This document shows positions 8,961 through 18,030 of a stretch of DNA of 51,834 bases, one piece after another. Position 1 is the first letter of the stretch, and every line of letters begins with the position of its first letter. Position numbers and translations under genes: made by a program. This DNA comes from Lapillicoccus sp. (GTDB lineage Bacteria; Actinomycetota; Actinomycetes; Actinomycetales; Dermatophilaceae). A model generated the notes under the pieces. The model had not been told where the DNA came from. It did not search any database and was given only the letters and a program-made list of their open reading frames with translations. The stretch spans positions 1 through 51,834 of the forward strand of contig NZ_JANXRJ010000259.1 in NCBI RefSeq assembly GCF_025353065.1. Reading direction: 5' to 3'.

Positions 8961-9836
8961 ATGAGCCAGCGCCCCGGGTGGTACGACGACCCCCACGACC
9001 CCACGCACCTGCGATATTTCGACGGGGTCATCTGGACCGAGAACCGGGCGCCGAAGACGTCGCCCACGGCGGCCCAGTCGACCATCGGGCACGCCCAGCA
9101 GGTGCCGAGGGGGGCCACGGGTCCTGTCGTCACGGCTCCCCAGACCGGTCAGCAGCAGCCGCCGTCCCTCACCAAGCCGCCGGCCCAGGGGCAGCCACCG
9201 GCCTACGGGCAGCCACCGGCCTACGGGCAGCAGCCTCCGTACGGGCAGCAGCCGCCCTACCAGGGCTACCTCGGAGCCGGGGTCAAGACGACTCCCGACG
9301 GCGTCCCGCTCGCGAGCTGGGGACAGCGCCTCGGTGCCTACCTGCTCGATGCGGTGATCACGGGGGTCATGTCGGCGATCCTCGGGTCGTACTGGCTCAT
9401 CCAGTTCCTCCGGTGGTACTCCACCTACATCGACAGCATCATGCAGTCGTCGGCGAACGGGGGTCCGGTCATCGTGCCCGGCACGGCAAGCGTCACCGGC
9501 GCGGTCATCAGTTACCTCTGGCCCTACACCCTGGTCAGCATCGTGGTCGTGGTCTTCTACCAGGTCCTGTTCCTGACTCGGAAGGGCGCGACCCCCGGCA
9601 AGATGGCACTCGGGATCCGGGTCCGCCTTCGGGACCGGCCGGGTCACCCCTCTGTCTCCGTGGTCCTCAAGCGCCTCATCATCCCCGTCCTGGCCAGCGT
9701 GCCGGTCCTCAGCTACGTCACCGGCGTCGTCTCGCTGCTCGACCTCCTCTGGCCGCTGTGGGACGAGAACCGGCAGGCGCTGCACGACAAGCTTGCCGGG
9801 ACCAACGTCGTCCTGAAAGACCCTGGGGGTCGCTGA
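8961..9836 (+). CDS. RDD family membrane protein with DUF2510 N terminus
   Basis: A 291-residue protein. It starts with the DUF2510 motif (PGWYDDPHDPTHLRYFDG), then a Pro/Gln/Tyr-rich linker (about residues 70-100) with repeated GQPPAYGQ units, then an RDD domain with about three membrane helices (WGQRLGAYLLDAVITG; RKGATPGKMALGI). RDD proteins are membrane proteins of mostly unknown transport role. TATGCT six bases before the ATG sets the start. It is divergent from the permease, 116 bases apart. Confidence 0.88.
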   Translation: MSQRPGWYDDPHDPTHLRYFDGVIWTENRAPKTSPTAAQSTIGHAQQVPRGATGPVVTAPQTGQQQPPSLTKPPAQGQPPAYGQPPAYGQQPPYGQQPPYQGYLGAGVKTTPDGVPLASWGQRLGAYLLDAVITGVMSAILGSYWLIQFLRWYSTYIDSIMQSSANGGPVIVPGTASVTGAVISYLWPYTLVSIVVVVFYQVLFLTRKGATPGKMALGIRVRLRDRPGHPSVSVVLKRLIIPVLASVPVLSYVTGVVSLLDLLWPLWDENRQALHDKLAGTNVVLKDPGGR

Positions 9837-9876
9837 CGCGGGTTTGGTCCGGCTGCGGTGCGGACTCGAGTGGCGG

Positions 9877-11100
9877 TCAGACGGCCGGGACCACGCGCCC
9901 GACGACCTCTGCCACCCCGATGCGGCTGGCGTCCGGCCCCGGAGCCCAGGCGGTCATGGTCACGACGTCACCGTCCTCGAGGAAGTCGCGCGTCGTCCCG
10001 TCGTCCAGGGTGATCGGCTCCGTCCCGCCCCAGCTCAGCTCGAGCAGCGAGCCGCGAGAGCCCTTTTCCGGTCCGCTTATCGTCCCGGAGCCGAGGAGGT
10101 CGCCGTCACGCAGGCTCGCGCCGTTCACCGTGAGATGGGCCAGCATCTGCTCGGGCGACCAATGGAGCTCCCGGGCGTGCGGAGTCGACACGACGGTCTC
10201 GTTGACCCGCACCTCGAGGTGGAGGTCGAGGCCCCGCGCCACCTGCTCGCCCCGCAGGTAGGGCAGCGGGAGGGGGTCCGCCTGGCCGGGCACGCTCACC
10301 CTGGCGCCCTCGAAGGCCGCCATCGGGGTGACCCAGGCGGAGATGCTCGTGGCGAAGGACTTGCCGAGGAACGGCCCCAGCGGCACGGACTCGAAGGCCT
10401 GGATGTCACGGGCGCTCCAGTCGTTCAGCAGCACCACGCCGAACAGGTGGTCGGGTGCCGCGTCGAGGTCCACCCGGGTGCCCCGGGTCGTCGCCCCGCC
10501 GACGACGAAGCCCAGCTCGGCCTCGATGTCGAGGCGGGTGCTGGGGCCGAATTCCGGTGGCGCACCCACGGATCCCCTGCGCTGACCGTGCGGGCGCACG
10601 ACGTCCGTGCCGCTGACGACGACGGTTCCGGCGCGGCCGTGGTAACCGATCGGCAGGTGCATCCAGCTCGGCGGCAGACCAGGCGAGTCGGGGCGGAAGA
10701 TCCGGCCGACGTTGCGCGCATGGTGCTCGGAGGCATAGAAGTCGACGTAGTCGGCGACCTCGATCGGCAGGTGGAGCACGGTGTCGGCGAGCGGGATGAG
10801 GTGTGGCGCGATGGCGTCGCGATAGGACGGGTCGGTGAGCACCAGGACGAGCCAGTCGCGGCCACTCGCCCACGCGTGCGGCCCCAGGGCGAGGAAGGCG
10901 TTGAGGCTCGGCGTGAGCCAGCAGGCACCGGATTCCATCCCCGCCTGCTCGGCCGCAGCACCAGCGTCGAGGACGAGGTCCCCGATCCGCACACCCACCC
11001 GGCGCTCGGGGTTCGCGGTCGTCGAGACGATGCCGTATGGGAGGGTGTGAAGGCCGAAGGGATGGTCATCGGGGACGTCGAGCCACGTCGTGTCTGGCAC
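9877..11100 (-). CDS. fahA: fumarylacetoacetase
   Basis: Cleaves fumarylacetoacetate to fumarate and acetoacetate, the last step of tyrosine and homogentisate catabolism. The 407-residue protein has the N-terminal DDHPFGLHTLPYGIVS, YVDFYASEHHARNVG, the metal-site segments DIEAELGFVVG and LLNDWSARDIQAFE, and GTISGPEKGSRGSLLEL. The GTG at 11100 is chosen because TACCGT lies seven bases upstream; the frame remains open further but overlaps the divergent control region. It is divergent from hmgA across two identical 20-bp repeats. No maleylacetoacetate isomerase gene is visible in the window. Confidence 0.94.
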   Translation of the reverse strand: MPDTTWLDVPDDHPFGLHTLPYGIVSTTANPERRVGVRIGDLVLDAGAAAEQAGMESGACWLTPSLNAFLALGPHAWASGRDWLVLVLTDPSYRDAIAPHLIPLADTVLHLPIEVADYVDFYASEHHARNVGRIFRPDSPGLPPSWMHLPIGYHGRAGTVVVSGTDVVRPHGQRRGSVGAPPEFGPSTRLDIEAELGFVVGGATTRGTRVDLDAAPDHLFGVVLLNDWSARDIQAFESVPLGPFLGKSFATSISAWVTPMAAFEGARVSVPGQADPLPLPYLRGEQVARGLDLHLEVRVNETVVSTPHARELHWSPEQMLAHLTVNGASLRDGDLLGSGTISGPEKGSRGSLLELSWGGTEPITLDDGTTRDFLEDGDVVTMTAWAPGPDASRIGVAEVVGRVVPAV

Positions 11101-11140
11101 GCGCGTCACGGTACTGCACAGCGCGTCACGGTACTGCACA
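11101..11140. promoter_or_regulatory. two identical 20-bp tandem repeats in the fahA-hmgA control region
   Basis: GCGCGTCACGGTACTGCACA occurs at 11101-11120 and again, base for base, at 11121-11140. Read on the minus strand each copy carries TACCGT, and the copy nearest fahA places it seven bases from the GTG start. The 20-bp period puts the copies on the same helix face. This could be a duplicated promoter core, a paired operator, or both. Confidence 0.65.
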
Positions 11141-11176
11141 GTCGGCCACACCGTCGGGACAAAGGAGCTCAGACCC

Positions 11177-12451
11177 ATGGCGCACTACCAGCGAGTGGGC
11201 TCGGTGCCACCGAAACGGCATACGCAGCACCGACGCCCGGCCGGTCGTGGCCAGCAGGGCGAGCTCTACTACGAGGAGCTGATGGGCGAGGAGGGCTTCT
11301 CGTCCGACTCGTCGCTGCTTTACCACCGCAGCATCCCCTCGACGCTGTCCGCGGTCCGCGAGTGGTCGCTGCCCGACCTGGCCACGACGCCGAACCACCC
11401 TCTCCAACCGCGGCACCTGCGCCTGCACGACCTCTTCGACGCAGCCGCCGTCCGCCGGACCGACGTCGTCACCGGCCGCCGGCTGGTGCTCGGCAACGGC
11501 GACGTGCGCATCTCGTATGCCGTGTCGGCACGCCCGAGCCCGTGGTACCGCAACGGGATCGGTGACGAGTGCGTCTACGTCGAGCGCGGCCGCGCCCGGG
11601 TCGAGACGGTGTTCGGGGCCTTCGACGTGGCCGCGGGCGACTACGTCGTCATCCCCCGGGCGACGACCCACCGGTGGCTCCCGAAGCGGTCGCCGAAGGA
11701 CCCTCTCCGCACCTACTGCATCGAGGCCAACAGCCACATCGCCCCGCCGAAGCGGTATCTCAGCACCTACGGCCAGCTGCTCGAGCACGCGCCCTACTGC
11801 GAGCGTGACCTCAGGCTGCCCGCGGGCCCGCTGCTCGCGGAGGACGTCGGCGCGTCGGCAGGGGAGGAGACCGAGGTCTTCATCAAGCACCGGGGCACCG
11901 GGCCGTCGGGAGTCGTGGGGACGGTGCACACGCTGCCGTTCCACCCGCTCGACGTCGTCGGCTGGGACGGCTGCCTCTATCCCTACGTCTTCAACGTCCG
12001 CGACTTCGAGCCGATCACCGGCCGGGTGCACCAGCCGCCGCCGGTCCACCAGGTCTTCGAGGGCGGCAGCTTCGTCATCTGCAACTTCGTCCCCCGCAAG
12101 GTCGACTACCACCCGCTCGCGATCCCGGTGCCCTACTACCACTCCAACGTCGACAGCGACGAGATCATGTTCTACGTCGACGGCGACTACGAGGCGCGCA
12201 AGGGCTCGGGCATCGGCAAGGGCTCGATCTCGGTGCACCCCGGCGGACACCCCCACGGCCCCCAGCCCGGCGCGACCGAGGGCTCGATCGGGATCGACCA
12301 CTTCGACGAGCTCGCGGTCATGGTCGACACCTTCCGCCCGCTCGACCTCGGCGAGGCCGGCCGGGCCGTCGACGACGGGACCTACGCGCTGTCGTGGTCG
12401 CGGGGGTCGCGGGGGTCGCGGGGGACGTCCGACCCGTCCGCCACGTCCTAG
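11177..12451 (+). CDS. hmgA: homogentisate 1,2-dioxygenase
   Basis: Opens the aromatic ring of homogentisate to maleylacetoacetate using Fe(II) and oxygen. The 424-residue length fits. The C-terminal cupin half carries the metal ligands: His322 in VPYYHSNVDSDEIMF, Glu329 nearby, and a histidine near 360 in HPGGHPHGPQPG. AAAGGAG nine bases before the ATG at 11177 decides the start. The last residues repeat SRG three times from a 9-bp DNA repeat (about 12395-12422), probably without functional weight. A 5'-nucleotidase gene follows 17 bases after the stop. Confidence 0.95.
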   Translation: MAHYQRVGSVPPKRHTQHRRPAGRGQQGELYYEELMGEEGFSSDSSLLYHRSIPSTLSAVREWSLPDLATTPNHPLQPRHLRLHDLFDAAAVRRTDVVTGRRLVLGNGDVRISYAVSARPSPWYRNGIGDECVYVERGRARVETVFGAFDVAAGDYVVIPRATTHRWLPKRSPKDPLRTYCIEANSHIAPPKRYLSTYGQLLEHAPYCERDLRLPAGPLLAEDVGASAGEETEVFIKHRGTGPSGVVGTVHTLPFHPLDVVGWDGCLYPYVFNVRDFEPITGRVHQPPPVHQVFEGGSFVICNFVPRKVDYHPLAIPVPYYHSNVDSDEIMFYVDGDYEARKGSGIGKGSISVHPGGHPHGPQPGATEGSIGIDHFDELAVMVDTFRPLDLGEAGRAVDDGTYALSWSRGSRGSRGTSDPSATS

Positions 12452-12468
12452 TCAGCCGGCGGCTCACG

Positions 12469-14202
12469 GTGGCGACCGTCGGAGGCGGCGAGCGGTTCCG
12501 ACTGACGGTGCTGGGCACGACGGACCTCCACGGAAACGTCTTCAACTGGGACTACTACCGGGGCGTGGAGTACGACGACGCCGTCCACAACGACATCGGG
12601 GTGGCCAAGGTGGCGACCCTCATCAAGGCGATCCGAGCCGAGCGGGGCGCCGACCACTGCCTCACCATCGATGCCGGCGACACCATCCAGGGCACGCCGC
12701 TGGCCTACTACTACGCCCGGGTCGAGCCGATCGGCGGCGCGGTCGTGCATCCCATGGCGACCGCGATGAACGCGATCGGCTACGACGCCGCGGCGCTCGG
12801 CAACCACGAGTTCGACTACGGGCTCGACCTGCTGCGCACCTTCGAGCAGCAGTGCGAGCACCCGCTGCTGGCTGCCAACGCCGTCGACTGGGAGACCGGC
12901 ACGCCGATCTTCCCGCCGTGGGTGATCAAGACCGTTCAGGTCCCCGGTTGCTCGCCGGTCAGGGTCGGGATCCTCGGACTGGTGACGCCGGGTGTCGCGA
13001 TCTGGGACAGGGCCCACGTCGAGGGGACAGTGAGATTTCCCGGGATCGTCGAGCAGGCCACGGTGTTCGTGCCGCGCCTCAGGGAGGCCGGGGCCGACGT
13101 CGTCATCGTCTCGTGCCACTCGGGCGCCGACACCTCGTCCTCCTACGGCACCGCGCTGCCCTCACCCGAGAACGCGAGCAGCCTGCTCGCGCAGGAGGTT
13201 CCGGATATCGACGCGATCCTCGTCGGCCATGCCCACGTCGAGATCCCGCAGCGCCGAGTGGTCAACAGGATCACGAAGAAGACGGTCCTGCTCAGTGAGC
13301 CTGCCTGCCGAGGGACGCGGGTCAGCGTCATGGACCTCGACCTCGAGAAGGACGACGGACGCTGGCAGGTCACCTCCTCCCAGGCCACCACCCTCAACTC
13401 CAACACCGCGCCCGAGGACGTCGAGGTGGCCGCGCTCATCCGCCCGGCGCACCAGAAGGTGCTCGCCTACGTCAACGGCGTGGTCGGCTCCTCGAGCCAG
13501 GCGATGTCGGCGGCGACCTCGCGCTACGAGGACACGGCGGCGATGGGCTTCATCGGCCACGTCCAGGCCCGCGCGGTCAAGGCGGCCCTCGCCGGGTCGC
13601 CCGAGGCCGATACCCCCGTCCTGTCGATCGTGGCGCCCTTCAACAGGGCCGCGGCGATCCCCCGGGGCGACGTCACGGTCCGCGACGTCGCCGGCCTCTA
13701 CCTCTACGACAACACCCTGGTCGGGATCACGTTCACCGGGGCGCAGGTCCTGGCCTACCTCGAGTTCTCGGCCGCCTACTTCCGGCAGGTCAGCGGCACC
13801 GGCCCGTTCGCGCCGCCCGATCTCACCAACGCCGTGACCCCGACCGCGCCGAACGGCACGCCGGACTACAACGACGACGTCCTGAGCGGCCTCGATGCAC
13901 CGCTCACCTACGACATCGATATCGCCGAGCCGGTCGGCTCACGGATCACCGACCTCGCGTATGCCGGGTCGCCGGTTGCGGCGGATGACCGGTTCACGAT
14001 CGCCGTCAACAGCTACCGCCAGAGCGGTGGCGGCGGCTTCCCCGGTGTGACCACCGCCCCGGTCGTCTACGACGCGCAGGTGGAGATCCGCCAGCTGATC
14101 ATCGAGTGGGTCACGCGCCACGGCACGGTCGACCCGAGCACGTTCTCCGCAACGAGCTGGAGGCTCGTCTCCGGTGGCGTCCCGATCACCATCACCCCCT
14201 GA
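12469..14202 (+). CDS. bifunctional metallophosphatase / 5'-nucleotidase family protein
   Basis: A 577-residue calcineurin-like phosphoesterase plus 5'-nucleotidase C-terminal domain. Metal-site motifs are TDLHGN, DAGDTIQG, GNHEFDYG, SCHSG and GHAH; the C-terminal substrate-binding domain starts around residue 330 and contains FNRAAAIPRGDVT and a NSYRQSGGGGFPG loop. Such enzymes hydrolyse nucleotides or 2',3'-cyclic nucleotides and are usually exported. Here no signal peptide or anchor is visible from the GTG at 12469, so a cytosolic role is likely. The earlier frame overlaps hmgA and is rejected as start. It may be co-transcribed with hmgA. Confidence 0.88.
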   Translation: MATVGGGERFRLTVLGTTDLHGNVFNWDYYRGVEYDDAVHNDIGVAKVATLIKAIRAERGADHCLTIDAGDTIQGTPLAYYYARVEPIGGAVVHPMATAMNAIGYDAAALGNHEFDYGLDLLRTFEQQCEHPLLAANAVDWETGTPIFPPWVIKTVQVPGCSPVRVGILGLVTPGVAIWDRAHVEGTVRFPGIVEQATVFVPRLREAGADVVIVSCHSGADTSSSYGTALPSPENASSLLAQEVPDIDAILVGHAHVEIPQRRVVNRITKKTVLLSEPACRGTRVSVMDLDLEKDDGRWQVTSSQATTLNSNTAPEDVEVAALIRPAHQKVLAYVNGVVGSSSQAMSAATSRYEDTAAMGFIGHVQARAVKAALAGSPEADTPVLSIVAPFNRAAAIPRGDVTVRDVAGLYLYDNTLVGITFTGAQVLAYLEFSAAYFRQVSGTGPFAPPDLTNAVTPTAPNGTPDYNDDVLSGLDAPLTYDIDIAEPVGSRITDLAYAGSPVAADDRFTIAVNSYRQSGGGGFPGVTTAPVVYDAQVEIRQLIIEWVTRHGTVDPSTFSATSWRLVSGGVPITITP

Positions 14203-14212
14203 CCGGCCACCA

Positions 14213-14233
14213 CCCCTCCAACACGTGGAGGGG
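14213..14233. terminator. hairpin between the 5'-nucleotidase and pncA
   Basis: CCCCTCCA (14213-14220) pairs with TGGAGGGG (14226-14233) around a five-base loop, followed by a pyrimidine-rich run. It lies between convergent genes. Confidence 0.65.
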
Positions 14234-14263
14234 ACCTTCTCCTCGCTCCTGATCGGTCACCTC

Positions 14264-14869
14264 TCACGATCGGACGACCGGAGTGCCGTCGAGCTCGACG
14301 CCGGCCTCCGCGAGCTGGGTCAGCGCCCGGTCGGTGGTGTCGCGACCGACCCCGGCGGTGAGGTCGAGCAGCACCCGGGTGGCGAGGCCCTCGGCCGCCG
14401 CGTCGATCGCCGTCGCGCGCACGCAGTGGTCCGTGGCGATACCGACGACGTCCACGGCGTCGATTCCCCTCTCGCGCAACCACGCTGCGAGACCGACCTG
14501 CTGGCCCGACTTCGCGGCATACCCCTCGAAGCCGCTGTATGCCGCGGCCTCCCGACCCTTGCGGAAGACCGCCTCGGCGGCGGCGATCGCGCCCGCAGCC
14601 GCCGGGTGGAAGTCGGCGCCCGTCGTGCCGATCCGGCAGTGCACCGGCCAGGAGTCGACGAAGTCGGGCCGCTCCGAGAAGTGCTTCCCTGGGTCGTGGT
14701 GCCAGTCGGCCGTGGCCACGACGGCCGCGTAGTCGCCCGCGTGCGCGGCCACGTGGTCACTGATCCGCGCGGCCACGCCGGCGCCGCCGGCGACGGCGAG
14801 CGAGCCGCCTTCGCAGAAGTCGTTCTGGAGGTCGACGAGGACGAGCGCCCGGCGGGTCTCAGCGGTCAT
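14264..14869 (-). CDS. pncA: nicotinamidase
   Basis: Hydrolyses nicotinamide to nicotinate and ammonia in NAD salvage; homologues also activate pyrazinamide. The 201-residue isochorismatase-fold protein has the catalytic triad Asp13 (VDLQNDF), Lys104 (FRKG) and Cys149 (ATDHCV), and metal ligands Asp55, His57 and His77. TAGCCT lies six bases before the ATG at 14869. Its product is the substrate of the pncB-type enzyme encoded 1.8 kb away on the same strand. An ECF42 sigma module lies between the two. The gene contains a close inverted pair of the CGGCATAC word. Confidence 0.94.
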   Translation of the reverse strand: MTAETRRALVLVDLQNDFCEGGSLAVAGGAGVAARISDHVAAHAGDYAAVVATADWHHDPGKHFSERPDFVDSWPVHCRIGTTGADFHPAAAGAIAAAEAVFRKGREAAAYSGFEGYAAKSGQQVGLAAWLRERGIDAVDVVGIATDHCVRATAIDAAAEGLATRVLLDLTAGVGRDTTDRALTQLAEAGVELDGTPVVRS

Positions 14870-14935
14870 GACCTCAGGCTAGCCACGGCCACGGCTGGCC
14901 GGCGGGCGCGGCGGCGGCAGCTGCAGCCCCCCCAC

Positions 14936-16222
14936 CTAGCCCCGTGCAGGACCGGAGCCGGGGCAGGAGGGGCTCACCTCGTCGAGCCGGCCGCGCAGGA
15001 ACGCGCGCTCGGTCTCGTTGTCGACGAGACCCCAAGCCGTGCGGTACGCCGCGGCCGCCTCGTCCGCCCGCCCGAGCCGTCGCAGGAGGTCGGCCCGCGC
15101 GGCCGGGAGGTAGTGGTACCTCACCAGCGCAGGTGCCTCGGAGTCGAGACGGTCGAGCTCGCGGAGGCCCACCTCGAACCCGTCGCGGAACCCGACCGCG
15201 ATGGCCCGGTTGAGCGCGACCACCGGGGTCGGCCACGCGCGGCCGAGCAGGTCGTAGAGCCCGACCACCTCCCCCCAGTCGATGGCGGCGAAGGTCGGGG
15301 CGCCGGTGTGCAGGGACGCGATGGCGGCCTGCAGCGCGAAGCGTCCGGGACGCCCGCCCCGCAACGCCGCCCGGACGAGCCGGTCGCCCTCGTCGATCAG
15401 CCCACGGTCCCACTCGCGCCGGTCCTGGTCCTCGAGCGGGACGAAGGAACCGTCCGCCGCGACGCGCGTCGCGGCCCGGGCCTCCGCGAAGACCCCGATC
15501 GCGAGCAGGGCCCGCAGCTCGCCCTCGTCGGGCATCAGCTCGAGGAGCGTCCGCGTGAGGTCGAGGGCCCGGTCCACCAGGTCGCCGCGGCTCAATGATG
15601 CGCCGGTCGGCGCCGTGTGACCGGTGGTGAGCACGAGGTGGAGCACGGTGAGGACGGCGTCGAGCCGTTCGGCGAGCTCGTGGCCGGCAGGCTCGCGATA
15701 GGGGATCCGCGCCGCGGTGATCTTCTTCTTGGCGCGCGTGACCCGGGCCGCCATCGTCGCCTCGCTGACCAGGAAGGCGTGGGCGATCTCGGCCGTCGTC
15801 AACCCGCAGACGAGTCGCAGGGTGAGGGCGACCTGGGCCTCGCGCGCGAGCGCCGGGTGGCAGCACGTGAAGACCAGCCGCAGCCGGTCGTCGGGGATGT
15901 CCTCGGTGGCCATGAGCACCTCGTCGGCCGGGGGTGACGAGCGGGCGGACTCGACGAGCAGGGGGACCTTGGCGCGCAGCACGGACGCCCGTCGATGGCG
16001 ATCGAGGGCGAGGTGGCGGGCGGTCGTGGTCAGCCAGGCGGCGGGGTTGCGGGGGATGCCGTCGCGCGTCCAGACCTCGAGCGCACGGACGTAGGCGTCC
16101 TGGGCACACTCCTCCCCGAGGTCGAGGTCGCCGGCGACCCGCACCGTCGCGGAGAGCACGATGGCCCACTCGCGGCGGTGCGCGTCGTCCAGCGCCTGCC
16201 GGACCTCCTCGAGCGACGTCAT
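14936..16222 (-). CDS. ECF42-type RNA polymerase sigma factor with C-terminal TPR-like extension
   Basis: A 428-residue extracytoplasmic-function sigma factor. Region 2 is around residues 10-80 (DLDLGEECAQDAYVRALEVW, AWLTTTARHLALD) and region 4 around 110-170 (RLRLVFTCCHPAL, GLTTAEIAHAFLVSEATMAARVTRAKKKI). The next 230 residues form the helical extension that defines ECF42, with ALNRAIAVGF and RYHYLPAARADLLRRLGR. Such factors have no anti-sigma factor; the extension is thought to control activity. It lies 40 bases downstream of a YCII/DGPF gene in one operon. The signal and regulon are unknown. Confidence 0.92.
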   Translation of the reverse strand: MTSLEEVRQALDDAHRREWAIVLSATVRVAGDLDLGEECAQDAYVRALEVWTRDGIPRNPAAWLTTTARHLALDRHRRASVLRAKVPLLVESARSSPPADEVLMATEDIPDDRLRLVFTCCHPALAREAQVALTLRLVCGLTTAEIAHAFLVSEATMAARVTRAKKKITAARIPYREPAGHELAERLDAVLTVLHLVLTTGHTAPTGASLSRGDLVDRALDLTRTLLELMPDEGELRALLAIGVFAEARAATRVAADGSFVPLEDQDRREWDRGLIDEGDRLVRAALRGGRPGRFALQAAIASLHTGAPTFAAIDWGEVVGLYDLLGRAWPTPVVALNRAIAVGFRDGFEVGLRELDRLDSEAPALVRYHYLPAARADLLRRLGRADEAAAAYRTAWGLVDNETERAFLRGRLDEVSPSCPGSGPARG

Positions 16223-16262
16223 CGCGGAGCGCTCACCGGCCTGGCTGTCGTCCGCCTTGCGG

Positions 16263-16592
16263 TCAGTAGGTCATGACCGGTCGGACCTCGACCCCGCCGA
16301 AGCGGGCCGGACAGGACTTCCCGATCTCCAGGGCCCGGTCGAGGTCGGCGGCCTCGATGAGGTAGTAGCCCCCGAGGACCTCCTTGCTCTCGACGAACAC
16401 GCCGTCGGTGACGACGTCGCCGCGGACGGTCGTGGCCGTGTCGCTGCCCTTGAGAGCGTTCCCGCCCACGATCGCGTCCCCCCACTGCTCGGAGAACCTG
16501 TCGTGCGCCTTCATCACCTCGCCGTAGACCTTCGGGTCGGCGTTCGCGTAGTCGTTTTCGTTCTCGTAGATGAGGACCAGGTACTGAGCCAT
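16263..16592 (-). CDS. YCII-related (DGPF-type) protein, partner of ECF42
   Basis: A 109-residue protein of the YCII/DGPF family: MAQYLVLIYENENDY start, then VTDGVFVESKEVLGGYYLIEAADLDRALEI and a PARFGGVEVRPV end. The usual DGPF motif reads DGVF here. Function is unknown; these proteins are regularly encoded next to ECF42 sigma factors and are their usual targets. AAGGAG seven bases upstream picks the ATG at 16592. A promoter matching the ECF42 type lies 40 bases further up. Confidence 0.9.
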   Translation of the reverse strand: MAQYLVLIYENENDYANADPKVYGEVMKAHDRFSEQWGDAIVGGNALKGSDTATTVRGDVVTDGVFVESKEVLGGYYLIEAADLDRALEIGKSCPARFGGVEVRPVMTY

Positions 16593-16632
16593 GGGAGGTC
16601 TCCTTGGGTTGGTGGGCTCTGACACTCACGAC

Positions 16633-16659
16633 GACGAACAGCATCCGCCCGGATCGACA
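16633..16659 (-). promoter_or_regulatory. ECF42-type promoter of the first DGPF-sigma operon
   Basis: On the minus strand TGTCGA (16659-16654), 17 bases, then CGTC (16636-16633). This agrees with the ECF42 promoter as I recall it (TGTCGA in the -35, CG[AT]C in the -10). The second DGPF gene has the same arrangement at 26812-26838, and both also share GTTCGT across the -10. It implies autoregulation by the sigma factor. Confidence 0.7.
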
Positions 16660-16691
16660 GCTCGTGCCCAGCTTTCGCGAAATCTCTCGGC

Positions 16692-18023
16692 TCAGCCCTC
16701 GTGGGTGAAGAGCGTGGGGATCGCGACCTCGCCGCGCTGCAGCTGCCGTGCGGTGCGGGGAAGCTCCGAGCGCGAGGCCGTATGCCGCGCCCGCGCCTCG
16801 CGCAGGCCATAGCGGTCGCCGCCGACGACGACCCCGGCGCGCACGAGGTCGACCATCAGCGGTCGGTCGTCGCCGTCGTCGGTCGGCCACTCGCCGATGC
16901 CGATGACCTCGGCCATGGCGACACCGGCGGCGTTGCGGCGGCGCATCGCCCACTTGCGGCCGCCCACCGAGACCTTGTCCTTGCTCTTCTTCTCGACCGG
17001 CTGGAGCACGCCCTCGTCGTCCGTGCGGGCGACGAGCTTGTAGACCATGCTTGCCGTCGGCGCCCCGGACCCGGTGACGAGCTGGGTGCCCACCCCGTAG
17101 CCGTCGACGGGGGCGGCCGCAAGGGCGGCGATGGCGTACTCGTCGAGGTCCGAGGTGACGATGATCCGGGTGCTGCTCGCCCCCAGCGCGTCGAGCTGGA
17201 CGCGGACCTCGCGCGCCTGGCCCAGCAGGTCGCCGGAGTCGAGGCGCACCGCGCCCAGCCCGCTGCCCGCGACCTCGACCGCGGTCCGGACCCCGGTCGG
17301 CACGTCGTAGGTGTCGACGAGCAGCGTCGTGCCCGCCCCGAGCGAGTCGACCTGCGCCTCGAACGCCTCCCGCTCGGTGTCGTGCACGAGGGTGAAGGCG
17401 TGGGCAGCGGTACCGGCTGTCGGCACCCCGTACCGCCGGCCCGCCTCGAGGTTGCTGGTCGCCGAGAACCCCGCGATGTATGCCGCGCGGGCCGCCGCGA
17501 CCGCGGCCTCCTCGTGGGTGCGGCGGGAGCCCATCTCGATGCAGGGACGGTCGCCGGCGGCGGCGGTCATCCGGGACGCAGCCGACGCGATCGCACTGTC
17601 GTGGTTGAGGATCGAGAGGACGAGGGTCTCGAGCAGCACGCCTTCGGCAAAGGTGGACTCGACCACGAGCACCGGTGAGCCGGGGAAGTAGCACTCCCCC
17701 TCGGCATACCCGCTGATGTCGCCGGAGAAGCGGTATGCCGCCAGCCAGTCGCAGGTGGCCTCGTCGACGACCTGCGTGCGACGCAGGGCCTCGACCTCGG
17801 CCTCGCCGAAGCGGAACTGCGCGAGGGCCTCGAGGACGCGGCCGGTCCCCGCGACGACGCCGTACCGCCGACCGTCGGGCAGCCGTCGGGCGAAGGCCTC
17901 GAAGACGCAGCGTCGATGTGCCGCACCGCTGCGCAGGGCGGCCTGGAGCATGGTCAGCTCGTAGTGGTCGGTGAGCAGCGCCGTGCTGCTCGCGCTGGTG
18001 CTGCTTCGCGTGCTCGGGCTCAC
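16692..18023 (-). CDS. pncB: nicotinate phosphoribosyltransferase
   Basis: Makes nicotinate mononucleotide from nicotinate and PRPP with ATP, the step after nicotinamidase in NAD salvage. The 443-residue protein begins with ALLTDHYELTMLQAAL and has FEAFARRLPDGRRYGVVAG, EMGSRRTHEEAA, GFSATSNLEAG, LVDTYDVPTG, AVRLDSGDL and IIVTSDLDEY. The GTG at 18023 is chosen because TAGGGT lies seven bases upstream; a GTG at 18032 is the alternative. It is divergent from clpS, and their -10 boxes overlap. The gene carries a close inverted pair of the CGGCATAC word. Confidence 0.93.
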   Translation of the reverse strand: MSPSTRSSTSASSTALLTDHYELTMLQAALRSGAAHRRCVFEAFARRLPDGRRYGVVAGTGRVLEALAQFRFGEAEVEALRRTQVVDEATCDWLAAYRFSGDISGYAEGECYFPGSPVLVVESTFAEGVLLETLVLSILNHDSAIASAASRMTAAAGDRPCIEMGSRRTHEEAAVAAARAAYIAGFSATSNLEAGRRYGVPTAGTAAHAFTLVHDTEREAFEAQVDSLGAGTTLLVDTYDVPTGVRTAVEVAGSGLGAVRLDSGDLLGQAREVRVQLDALGASSTRIIVTSDLDEYAIAALAAAPVDGYGVGTQLVTGSGAPTASMVYKLVARTDDEGVLQPVEKKSKDKVSVGGRKWAMRRRNAAGVAMAEVIGIGEWPTDDGDDRPLMVDLVRAGVVVGGDRYGLREARARHTASRSELPRTARQLQRGEVAIPTLFTHEG

Positions 18024-18030
18024 GAGCGAC

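Noticed and set aside
12394-12468. Earlier start of the 5'-nucleotidase overlapping hmgA
   Set aside because: The extra residues come from the SRG repeat in another frame and give no signal peptide.
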